Source: Cymodocea nodosa (taxonomy: Eukaryota > Streptophyta > Magnoliopsida > Alismatales > Cymodoceaceae). From it: a stretch of 64,000 bases of DNA. A program made the translations under genes and the position numbers. Positions 1 to 27,175 of this stretch are shown piece by piece. Within the stretch, counting starts at the first letter, position 1, and each line of letters opens with the position of its first letter. The notes under the pieces are model-generated. The model did not search any database and was not told the origin of the DNA. It saw only the letters and a list, made by a program, of their open reading frames with translations. The stretch lies in the NCBI GenBank assembly GCA_036874045.1, contig CM072347.1, positions 64,501 to 128,500 of the forward strand. The letters are read 5' to 3'.

Positions 1-1099
1 TTGTATAGTTGTCAAGAATATATACATTTTTTATTTTACGCTCATAAACATTTATCAATTTGGCTTTGTGAAAACATATGTGCGTTTATCAAATTGGTCT
101 ATATTAGGTAATACTTCTCTCTCCTTCCTGGTTGGTTCCGTTTGTTTCATTTTCATTTTGTTTGAGGTATTTGTTTCTTCTCCTTTGCTTTTATCGTCTA
201 TTTCCTTCGTTTCTTTTACCTTAGTTTTTTGTTGTTGTAATTTTCATATTTTCTCCTCTTTTCCTTCTTTAGGTTTTCTTTTCTTAGGTGGTCCGCATTC
301 CGATTCTGACCATTGCCCGCCGCTGGCCACGATCCACCACCATTAAATGGTTCGTACAGCTTACGAGCTTGGAGATCTCGATTTCTTATCTGTCAACACC
401 CAAAATCTGACAAAAAGATCAGCGTTGGCCAAAGTTCGCCAGATGCGATGATCAGGGCATTTGGAAAGGACGTGCTAATAAAACGGCCACTTACGATCTC
501 TGTCGAACCCTCTAGCTTCCTCTTGCATGCTTAGATCCTGCTCGCCAATTTGCTGCAGGCTCTTACTCGTCTCGCTCGCATAACCTCTTCCACGCACGCT
601 ATTGTAATTCTTTTAACATTGCACGATTGTTTCTACTGTAAGTTCTAGTGGTAGCTTCTGTGATACCGCTTCCCAGAATAATTTCGCACGCGCTCATCAA
701 TACCAACTGATGTTAAAGCTAAAGGGCAATACAAATTTGTTTAGGGTTTTACCAGGAGGCGCAATGGGAGACAACTGGGAGGTGCGAGGGACGATGCACG
801 AGGACGATTGATGCAAACTTGAGGGGCTTCTATTCTTGATAGCCGCCAATGGTGACGCGCCATGGGAAAGACGACGCATTGCAGGAGAAGTGACGCGCCA
901 TGGGAAAGACGACACACTGTAGACATTCGATACTTAGGGGAGATGATTGGTGGTAGATTTCCACCCGATTCAAAGCATTTAAGGTCGAAAATGATTTCCA
1001 ACCCTTCATAACGCCTTTAATTTCAGTTGGAAGTGAAATTTATTTCTATCAAAATGAATTTCAATAGATTCCACCTACACAAAGTTTCCCTTAAGTTAC
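1..1099. other. Left-end stretch without a recognisable gene
   Basis: Short open frames occur at 68-346, 313-534 and 697-1001, but none has a domain or a splice pattern I can support. Bases 57-110 resemble 14040-14110, so part of this stretch belongs to the flank repeated through the receptor-kinase cluster. Confidence 0.4.
852..913. repeat. Direct repeat, two 24-bp copies 38 bp apart
   Basis: Bases 852-875 and 890-913 are identical 24-mers that begin GTGACGCGCC and contain CATGGGAAAGACGAC. The repeat lies in a non-coding stretch and I know of no function for it. Confidence 0.8.
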
Positions 1100-6600
<5,501 letters not shown>

Positions 6601-6602
6601 AT

Positions 6603-7849
6603 TATCACAAAGCAATTAACGTTGGTGACTTTGGCTATAAAATTTTTCATTTTCTTTGCTAAAAACAATGAAATTTCCCTTTTCTTTAGAATGATCGTCC
6701 CCCACGTGATCTCAGCTATAGCCAACGCCACCAACCTTACATGAAGACCATCAACCTTATAATAATGCTGCCAAATAATTTAGAACCAAAATAAGGAAGT
6801 CCCATTGGCTTTTATAATAGTAGATAACTTGTATGGCACATCTGTCTTATGTTTTTTTTAAAGGTAAGTAAAAACATATTAATAAACCTTAACATGAAAT
6901 CACATCAAGACGAAGAGACAAGTAGTTGACTAAATGTTTAGGCAAAAGTTTAACAAAGAAAGATAAGAGTTACAAAATAGAAACACTAAAGAAGAGGCAT
7001 GGCTATTTGTTATTGCTTGCTTCAACCACATCCGCTTAAGATCTTCTCCTAACATACTGGAATCATATTGATAGTGGCTGAATTATAGATAGAGGTCAGA
7101 TGTTGTTTCCAAATCAATACTTCTTTAACCGTTTCACCTCTTTTGAAAGCCAAATTTTCTTTTATTTGTGTGACTTTTTCTTGTATTATAAATATTATTA
7201 TTCTTAAAATATATAAGATTTCTTAACAATTAATTAAATTTCATATTGTACACCTTTGAAGAAGAATGTCTTATTTACATTATGTTAATCACGTCGTATA
7301 CACATAATATAAAAATATATAAAATTTTACTAATTATATTGAAAAGTACAAAATAATGTTTTATAATCTAAATTTATAATGAAGTTGACAGATAATGTTT
7401 GAGAATCTAACATTTGGGACTTATAGAATATGTGAAGATAATTTATACCTACGTCTGAGTGTGCTGAATAATTGAAGTTCTTATCGAATATCCTTTGATA
7501 TTTTGGATATGTGTATAGACATTTTGATCATACATGGGGGTATTTTGATAATTTAAATATGTTACATTTCCTCATTATTTTGACATTTACATGTATATTT
7601 TCATGTCAAAATATGTTTTTTTCAAATAATTTAGACTCATGTCTGAGATTATTTTATATTTAGGTCATTTAGGTATTTATATTTAACATTCAAAGTTATA
7701 GCATTTTAAACATTTGGATATTTATATATCTCATATCTAAATATCTATTATATTTTGAATATCTAGATATTCATTTATTTTATATCCAAACATATCAATA
7801 ACTTAAACAATTTAAGCTCTTCACCAAAAACATTTGGTATTTCAATTAT
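6603..7849. other. AT-rich spacer between duplicated kinase units
   Basis: This stretch is strongly AT-rich with many ATTT/ATAT tracts and no open frame of note. It lies between copies 1 and 2 of duplication A and has no counterpart elsewhere in the window that I could see. Confidence 0.6.
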
Positions 7850-9995
7850 TTAGAAACATTTAAAGAATTCATTAAATTAAGACTTACAGATTATTTTAAG
7901 GCATACAAAGCCTTCACAAACATAGTTAGGAAATTATTTGTATTTAAACCCTAATGGTTGAGACGTGTAGATAATTACCACAACGAAAAATATATTTAAC
8001 ATATAATTATTTAATTGTCTATTTTTATAAACCATAGTTATACTTGGATAAGTATAATAGTAAAAGATTTTACAGCCAGAGAAAATGTTTCTATAGAAAT
8101 CAATTCTCTCTTTCTAATTACAACTATTGCCAACTAATCTAACTTCAAGACTTTTCAAATTACAATCACTATTTAATTTTCGTTTACAAACCAAGCCTGT
8201 AGCATGCATGCCATATGTTCTAAGAACCAAAGTCCAAGTTTGATGAGCACGTGCGACAGACTTCATGAATTTCTTTAATCATGACACGCCTCTACCTAGA
8301 ATGAGGTAAAGAGTGTTTTAAAATTTTGGGAATTAATGGTATAGAAACTATAACAACTAGAAAGAGTTAGCATATTTAAGGGTTGGTTAAACAATACCAG
8401 CTTGTAGCCTTGTATGCATGTGCTCACGATAATTAATTCTAAGGAGTTTTAGAAGTGACAAGCAAACCTATCAAGGTAGGTATATATCATGAAGTTGATC
8501 AATTTGATGTTCATGATATAAATGAGTATCGATCTCCATTAGTAGGTAGAGGAACAACAATTTCATTGACAGTATCTGAACATGATTCTTTTGCCATATC
8601 GTCAAAAGAGTCGTTTATGTTTTCTTCAATTATCAGAGAGGATGAAGTAGGAGGATTCAGTGTTAGTATCAACGTCTGACCTACACCCAACATTGTCTCC
8701 AGCAATACAACTCAACTATTCTTTAAAAGTACCGAATTCTGCATTATCATGAAGATGTGTATATAATATAGAAGAATTATGATATGGGTAAGTATTTTCA
8801 TATAAGAGTATGGTTGTATCTTACTTGAAAAATGAAGTGATTATTCTCATTTATCTTCTAATAATGTAATTTGACATTTATATTTTTCATTCTTTCAAAA
8901 CTTTGATAATTAGTAAATCTTCTTTCGTCAAAACCTTATATATATATATATATTTTTTTAATCTACTTTTGTTTACTTCTTCTTCTTCTTTTTACCACAA
9001 TGCACATGGAACTCTAAATTGACGTTGCATTTTTACACCAAAATGAAATACCATTTTCTTCGATCCTGTCCACAAGCCTATACAATATGCAAAAATGTTG
9101 GGGTTTAGGGTCATCATTAGGAATATTTCCTCTGGTCTCCTCATATGCATGGAAATGTTTGCATGATACATATTCTCATGCGTCTATATACATGTGAAGG
9201 AATCCAATTAATGATAAAAGTATTGAACAATAAGAAATTTCTTGTGATGATACTAAGTAAAATACCAATGGCAACTCGATCATTACTCCTTTGTAATGGT
9301 GTCGGCATTTTGTGTCACGATCGATTTTAAAAATCCTTTATCGCTTCTTAATTTCTTTCTTTCTTTTCTTTTTTGAAATCAGACCGTTTTTGCCGATGTT
9401 GAACTTAATGAACCTCCATTGTTCATTGTTGGATTCTTTCAGTAACTGAGATTAATGATTCAAAATATTTCCACGTAGCCTTACTCTCACTATATATCAG
9501 GTGAAATCCTCACCCCTCATTAGTTCTCACCTCCCAACTATATAAGACAGGTCATCACAAGTGGCTGATCAAATACCCCTCCCTCGACGACACAAGTCTT
9601 TGAATGCCAATATGCATGCTCCCCCAACAACTTGTCACCTATTTAATCACGACACCAAGAGAAACGATTCAATGAAGTCCCTTGACAATAATAGATGTTA
9701 ATTTCTACATAATCCTTGTGTACAAATGCCCAAGAACAGTTTTTCTCCAATAAGAAAAAATAGAGAGAGAGAATTTCTGTCTTCGAATTGGATGACGACT
9801 AAACCATAAAAACAACACTTTAGTTTTTACAACAATGGTGATGAAATTGAACGCTAAAAAGGACATGTCCTTTTACATTACAAATATTTGTCGAAAACCA
9901 TCGTGAATGTGAATCACTCCACGTACCTATCTACATAAACAAACCAAGTTATATGCATTTCAATATCTTACATATAATTGAATAAACTGAACTTA

Positions 9996-13523
<3,528 letters not shown>

Positions 13524-13623
13524 GGCGGAAAACTCTGCGTTTCTCTTCACCGGTGGTGCGTCGCCCTTGTCTTGGACCGGCGAAGAAGAGTGGAATATGG
13601 GTTGCACGTTGAAAAACGACACG

Positions 13624-14223
13624 TAAGCTAAAATGGATCGACACGCACGCGGGTTGGTCTCAGCCCTCCCGCTGCATTGAATTTAAAAGGAATAGATCAC
13701 TATACATAATCGCAGCCTGGTTAATAACTTTAATAACTATATCCACAATTCAAACAACTTTAACAATTAACTTATAAAATTAACGACTGCCTAATTTTCC
13801 TTACATTTCCCTTGACCTGACACATCAACCGTCGCTTGAAGACGTTGTCGTCGTCACAAAAAATGCCCGAAGAATTTGATTTCGCGAGAATAACTATCAA
13901 GACCATGCATGTCTTGTTATTTACTTCGTAGCGGCATTTCTTTTTCTATTAGAATATTATGACAAAGCAATGTTCAGGCGTCTTCGACAATGAAATTTTC
14001 CATTTTTTGAGAATTATATTGTGCTCTTCGCCACGGCAAAGGCCATCAACTGATTCAATATATTTTGATTTTGTAGAAACATATTTGCATTTATCAAATT
14101 GGACTATATTAGTTCAATTCAGTCGTACTTCTCTGCCCTTACCATTTGCATATATGTATTGATTCACGTGTATATGCATTTGTTTACATTGATGCCCACG
14201 TATGTGTTGATGTGTGTGGCCGA
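13624..14223. other. Spacer upstream of the kinase gene at 9996-13523
   Basis: This stretch is AT-rich with only short frames. Bases 14040-14110 resemble 57-110 near the left edge. It should contain the promoter of the minus-strand kinase gene, but I see no clear TATA box to place. Confidence 0.4.
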
Positions 14224-14224
14224 C

Positions 14225-17848
<3,624 letters not shown>

Positions 17849-17980
17849 AATCGTCAACAAAAATTGCACGAGCTTTGGCTTCCTTGTTCCTTCCGGGTGA
17901 TGGGCAAGATTTCTCTTCTTCTTTTCGGGTGACGGTGGAAATTTGACCTTCCCCACCATCAAGACATCAACATTGAAGCT

Positions 17981-18005
17981 TAATAATAATAATAATAATA
18001 ATAAA
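17981..18005. repeat. (TAA)n microsatellite
   Basis: About eight TAA units lie just upstream of the kinase start at 17848. A short TAATAATAA tract in the same context is seen at 19142, upstream of the exon-1 fragment. Confidence 0.85.
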
Positions 18006-18290
18006 GTCAAAGAAGGTATGATATTAGTCAGCTTTGCGGTAGAATCCCAGTGACCTACAAGAGCAGCGACGTCAACACCACCGCCTTAGCCCACGAGCAG
18101 GGACGTTTTTTCTCGGAAAGGCAAGGTTGACCATTTGGATGGTGACGAGAATACCCTCGCTTAGCTCCGAAGCAAACTCCAACTGATACTTCTTCTATTT
18201 GATAAGTGTAAGTTATTGACCAGTGGACTATATCTCCAGAACAAATTGTACAAAGATACATTTTTAAAAGTTTTAACATGGGGGGGTATA

Positions 18291-18462
18291 CAGAAGGACC
18301 CGTGTTCTAACAGCTAATCTCACCGGCAAGTTCAAATTTTAACATGGGCTTACACAGAAGGACCCGTGTTCTAACAACTAATCTCACCGGCAGGTTCAAA
18401 TTTTAACATGGGCTTATACAGAAGGACCCGTGTTCCAACAGCTAATCTCACCGGCAAGTTGG
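18291..18462. repeat. 64-bp tandem repeat, nearly three units
   Basis: Units start at 18291, 18355 and 18419, each beginning CAGAAGGACCCGTGTTC and running to TTTTAACATGGGCTTA; the last is cut after CACCGGCAAGTT. A single diverged copy occurs at about 24733-24790 (ACCCGTGTTCCGACAGCT). The unit belongs to the flank upstream of the kinase genes and was expanded only here. Confidence 0.9.
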
Positions 18463-18502
18463 ATGGAAGGCTGGAATGTATTCGTTCCATCCAAAAAAAT
18501 AG

Positions 18503-18560
18503 CAGTGCTTTCCAAGAAACTATAATTTTTTTTATGGTTTCTGGTGAGAGATTGGACCAC
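18503..18560. repeat. Upstream module of the kinase subgroup (three copies in the window)
   Basis: A stretch containing AGCAGTGCTTTCCAAGAAA followed by GGTTTCTGGTGAGA occurs here, at about 19588-19640 and at about 24824-24875. Each copy lies several hundred bases upstream of an exon 1 start (17848, 18997, 24563). It was therefore duplicated with the genes and may include promoter sequence; that role is inference. Confidence 0.7.
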
Positions 18561-18628
18561 CCATCCTCGGTCAAGATACAAAACTATACCTAAGATTTAA
18601 CCAGAATGACGACAAGGTCCTCACTGTA

Positions 18629-18997
18629 GGCTAACCAAGAGTAAGCAATCACGCGGTTGTGGTCGTGACGACGGGATAACGGGATTCTCTCTGTTGGCCA
18701 CCCACACCACCGTCTTTTCCGGGATGCTATTGAACCATATCCCAAGGTAATAACTCTTCGACGCCGTGGAATCACTAGCGACGGTGGCGGTGATAGATGC
18801 AACGACGTTGTCCTCGTTTATTGCTGCTGGGGTGAAGAATCCCAGAGCGAAGTTTCCATTAGGGGAAAGCAAGACCTGGAGTTGTGTTTGCCCTTGGACG
18901 TGAGGCAGCTTCTACTTCTCTGACCTCTACAAATCACCAACCGTTGTCCGCCGCACAGGATGAAGAAGATGGCACAGCACGGAAGCAGCAAACCCAT
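18629..18997 (-). pseudogene. Exon-1 fragment of a G-type lectin receptor kinase
   Basis: From 18997 (MGLLLPCC, signal peptide) to about 18655 the minus strand encodes only the first quarter of exon 1, up to the WVANREN motif. A 13-bp gap relative to the gene at 14657-17848, near 18880, breaks the frame before LSPNGNFALGFF. At about 18654 the exon is joined directly to sequence matching intron 3 of that gene (about 15693-15718, GGCTAACCAAGAGTAAGC). Everything between, from the S-locus domain to the ATP lobe, has been deleted. The piece has no membrane helix and no kinase. Confidence 0.85.
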
Positions 18998-19723
18998 GGT
19001 GGGCAACGAGATTGCCAACCTCCTTGATTGCTTTCGTGTGATAAGCAAGATTTCTCTTCTCCTTTCCAAGTGGTCGCAAAGAGATTGATCTCGGCAATCA
19101 CGAAATTAGACCTTCCATCGTCAAGACAACATCGTTGAAGGTTAATAATAATAAAGTATTTAGACTGATTTACAACATCGTCAGAAGAAGGTATGATATT
19201 AGTCAGCATCGCGGAAAAATCCGACTGATTTACAACAGTGGCGACGTCAACACCACCGCCTTATCTGACAAAATAGAGATGCGTTTTGTCAATGCAAAGT
19301 TGAAATTTTGATTGGTGACGAGAATACATTAACATACCTCCAGAGCAAACTCCTGCCGATTCATCTTCTAATTGATAAGCGTTATTGAGTAATGGACCAT
19401 ATCTCAAGAAGAAATTGTACAAAATGTACATTTTTAAAGATTTGAAGAGCTGTCAATATTGTTCCTCCTGAAGACGATAATGGGAGTTCTAACAAGATCA
19501 CCACGGAATTGACTCTGGAACAACACCATCAACTTGTCATTAACTTACTATATGATAACAATACAACCCATGTTCCGTCCAAAAAACAGCAGTGCTTTCC
19601 AAGAAAATAGAATATCTTTGAAGGTTTCTGGTGAGATGTGACATTAGAGGTTATACCACCCATCCTTAGCCAAAATGAAACACTTGCTTCCAATTTTACC
19701 TTATAAAATCGCCATTTTTTGTA

Positions 19724-20270
19724 ATGCTTGTAAACCTAGGAAACAACTCTAGATTGAATTTCCTCAATGGTACCATTCTAGCTGAAGATAATTTTCATTT
19801 AATTTATGTTGATACGTGGGAAAGATTTAACACTCGTACGTTTAGTGCTCATTATTTTTTTAAACTTATTAGTGATCATTATAGGTTCACTTCACTATAT
19901 CTCATGAAAGAAGAATCTGAAACCTTGGCTTACTGAAAGAAGTTTTATGCCTGTTGACACAAATACCTAATTTGGTGCCTTTGTTAAGGAGCTTAATATA
20001 GGAATAGATGGAAGATTGAAATTGGTGTCATTGTTAAGGAGCTTAATTCGGACAACTATTGAATCACAAAGGACCTTTCATAACTCAATAGTTGCCCTTA
20101 CATGCTTCAAAAGAAGCTGTAGCCGAAAGAAAATATAGGTGTATGTATTTTAGACAACTAGAAGTTTTGAGAATAAAAACAAGAAAAATTAAGAATCATG
20201 TCAAACTCCATCAAGTGAGGTGGACTGCCACCGTGAGGCTCAAGCGACAAGAGTGGACACACCCATAGAA
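19724..20270 (+). mobile_element. Decayed Ty1/copia integrase fragment
   Basis: The forward frame at 19724-19936 reads FHLIYVDTWERFNTRTFSAH and then LISDHYRFTSLYLMKEESET. This follows the Copia integrase core pattern (F.LIH.D.WG..., DDHSRFTW.YLMK..SE). After a stop, FGAFVKELN and a degraded ERK-like segment continue to about 20150. Catalytic acidic positions are only partly kept and stops are frequent, so the element is dead. I see no LTRs in the window. Confidence 0.7.
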
Positions 20271-20913
20271 AAATTGCTATAGGTGTCGATATTTACATTT
20301 TTCTTACATATATGTGTATATATATTCGTCAACTTTACTACATATGTACCTTAATTTGATTTTTTTCTATGCGTATATGTATTCATCAACTTAGACTTTA
20401 TACACATGCGTATTAGATTTTTGTACATGTCTTTATAGTTATTAAGCATAGGTACATTTCTTTTTATGCATATATGTATTCTTCAACCTGACATCATACA
20501 TGTACTTTTGATTTTTGCAAATCTTTGGCTGTATTTGTTTGCACCTACTTCCAACTTTAACTTATGTCAAAGAGTTAAGAGTAGAACAATGTTAAAAAAA
20601 TGCATCTACTTTTAACTTAAGGATTTGTTCTAAATTGCTCTTAATTCTAAGAACACTTTTAAAAGAACTCCTTATCTTCAAAATGACTCCAACGATCATC
20701 ATACTAAAATAATCTTTCAAACTCTATCAAATCAAGTTACTACTAATAATAATAATATTTTTTTATTTATTTATTTATTTATTATTATTATATATATACT
20801 ATTGTTTTAACAAACAAACAACGCTCTTGAACTTCTACCCTTCTCTACTAAAATTATTAGAAACTAGATACAACTATGGTATTACTTTTAACTGAAGTAG
20901 TCACACTTTAGAA

Positions 20914-24563
<3,650 letters not shown>

Positions 24564-25099
24564 GATCATCAACAAGCAAACCTCCAACTAATTGACTAAT
24601 GGACTATTATCTCAACAACAACTTGTACAGAAATACATTTTTAAGGCTGTCAATAATGTTAATGTTCCTCCTGCGAAGATGACGAAGGGAGTTGTACCAA
24701 GGTCACCCTGGAATTGACTCCTGAACAATAACATGGGCTGATCGTGTCAAAAATACCCGTGTTCCGACAGCTGATCTCACCTGTAAGTTGGACGGCCGTA
24801 ATGTATTCGTTCCATCCAAAAAAATAGCAGTGTTTTCTAAGAAAATATAATTTGTTTTAAGGTTTCTGGTGAGACGTAACGTAGGAGATCAGACCACCCG
24901 TCCTCGGTCAAGATGAAAAGCAGATTTATTTCCCCACTTGGAACAAAATAGAAGAATGTTTTAACGCTTTCAATGAGGCGTGGCATAAGATCGAAGGTTG
25001 GACCAGGACCAGCCATCTTCAGTCAAAATGAAACACTCGGCTTCCTGTTTTGCCATGGAAAATTGAAGACTTTAAGTTAGGAATTTCTGCTTGCAAACT

Positions 25100-25570
25100 T
25101 GGAAAAGAACCTAGATTGACTTCTTTCAATACTACTATTCCAGTTGAAAGACGATTTTCGTTTAATTGATGTTGATAGTTGAAAAAGATTTAACTTAACA
25201 CTCCTAAATGTAGTGTTCATGATTTTCTTACAGCACTAATTATTAATGATCATAGTAGATTCACTTAGTTAGTTATATATCTCATGAAAGAACAGTCTGG
25301 AACCTTAGCTTACTCAAAGAAGTTTTATTCCTTGATAAAGGCTTAATTTGGCGCCATTGTACTTGAGGAGCTTAGGATGCAGATAGAAGACCGAAATTGT
25401 TGTCATTGTTAAGGAGCTTAATTTGGACAAATAATGAATGTAAGTTTACGACTAGGGACACCCAATGGTTCCTAGACGACTCACAAAGGACCTTTCATGG
25501 TTGCCCTTACATGATTCAGTAGAAGCGGCAACTGAAAGAAAATATTGGTGTACTTCAGACAACTGGAAGT
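25100..25570 (+). mobile_element. Second decayed Copia integrase fragment
   Basis: This is homologous to 19700-20270 along its length (for example GAAGAAGTTTTAT-like and ACTGAAAGAAAATAT-like stretches) but has more stops. DDFRLIDVDS is followed by a broken CTCATGAAAGAA segment. It lies upstream of the broken kinase copy just as the first fragment lies upstream of the exon-1 fragment, so it probably spread with the gene duplication. Confidence 0.6.
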
Positions 25571-25866
25571 CTTAAGAATCATACCAATCTTCCAATTAAG
25601 TTTGGGGGAAACGTATGAAGTAGTGATATATTTGATTAATTAATCCTATATCCGATTCTCTTCTCTATAATTAAATCACTTATACCATTGATTCTCTGTA
25701 AAATAAGGTACCCAACCTTAGCACATTGAGAGTATTGAAGTACGCTGAGAAGGAGAGGATTGAAGCAAGCATCGCCACAAGAACCCTCGCCAATGCCAAA
25801 TTTACAAAACTATCCCCAAGGTTTAACCAGAATGACAACAAGGTCCTCACCACACGCTCTCCCACC

Positions 25867-27145
25867 CTAGGGACCTCCGCCGGCGAGAAAAGGCAGGATC
25901 ATGCCGGCCGCCGAAAACAGAAGTACGGCGGTGGTCGGGAAGACGGCGGGGGACGAAGAAGAGTTGTCGAGCTTCTCGAACTGCAGGGAGTCTACGGCGA
26001 GGGGCATGTTCTCCTGGTCGGGGCTGCACTTGGCCCCGTGGTGCTCGTCTACCGGATGCGCGCTGTACATCATGGCTCGCAGCACCGCCGACACGGTGGG
26101 AATGTAAGCCGTCCTGTTGGTAGCCAGAAGCCACGTCAGGCCCATCAGCTGGCAGTCCCTCTCCAGCATCTTCCTCATCCTGTCTCCACCTTCCTCTCCG
26201 CCGCCGCTGCTGCCGTTCCTGCTACCATTGTTGCTCGCCCCAGCCCCCACCTGTATCCACCAAACAATCAAGCAACTCCGCTTCAATATTTGTACCACCA
26301 ACCGGCATAAATGATCCCAACGACAGACAACGTCGTGTTCATTTAATTAAATGCTCGAACTGGAACTTGGATGGTATCTTTTTCTTTACATACCTCGAGA
26401 AATAAATAAACGGAAAAGTGGCACTAACTACTACTACCACCACCCTCATCATTGAGAGGATAAAAGAAGGGGGCGCATCGATGGCGTGCGTGCGTACCTT
26501 CGCTAGGGACCGGAGGCAACGGGTACAGCCAGAGTAGGAGGAGTTCCTGCAGTTCTTCTCCAGACCCTTCACCGCCGCCGTTGGAGTTGCGTTTAAGTGC
26601 GTCAGTGACAGGTTGAAGGCGGCGGAGCACCGGAGCGACCCGATCTGGTGGAGACGGATACCGCAGAAGCAAAGCACGGCGTCGCAGGAGGAGTTGGGCC
26701 GAGCGAGAAGGATGTCCCTGCTCCGGAGGGAAGTCTGCAAGGAGTCCACGCACTTCTGGGAATCGTCCGGCATCATCGGCTTCAGGTCAGATTCGGGCTG
26801 GAACGCCGCCCGAGAAGGGTTGATCTCGAGGGCGGAGCGGGCATGCGCGGCAAAGAGCCACGCGGCGAGGACGGGGCAGCAGCGGCTCCGGTCGAGTGTC
26901 CGACCGCAGGCTTCTGCCACCCCGCCAAAGAGCTCGTCGGAGAGGTCGAGGTGGCAGGTCCGGTTCTCCGTCTGCAAGACGGGGACGGCCGGAACATTGT
27001 TAGCTGCTAGGGCGGAACTGGAGTTGGCAGGGTTCAGGGGTTGTTGCTGGGGAGAATGTGACGAACCAAAAGAAACAGGAAAGAAGCAGCGGCAGCAAAA
27101 GAAGAAGAAATAGAAGGTGAATGCGGTTGTCGTTCTTGCCGTCAT
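25867..27145 (-). CDS. GPI-anchored SPARK-domain protein (At4g28100-like)
   Basis: Exon 1 is 26498-27145 and exon 2 is 25867-26250 (1032 nt, 343 residues, phase-0 intron). The start at 27145 (MTARTTTAF) opens a hydrophobic signal peptide. The body has the cysteine pattern of the SPARK extracellular domain: CHLDLSDELF, RSRCCPVLAAWL, SCDAVLCFCGIRL, CRNSSYSGCTRCL, and CQLMGLTWLLATNRTAYIPT in exon 2. The C-terminus is a Ser-rich site followed by a hydrophobic tail (VFPTTAVLLFSAAGMILPFL), a GPI-anchor signal. Plant members of this family are outer-face plasma-membrane proteins of unknown role; the same domain occurs in the ARK receptor kinases linked to arbuscular mycorrhiza. Several N-glycosylation sites are present. 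The 3' flank (about 25819-25850) shares a short stretch with 18596-18622. Confidence 0.9.
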
Positions 27146-27175
27146 TGCTTGAAGGTTAACAAGCAGAACCTCCAC

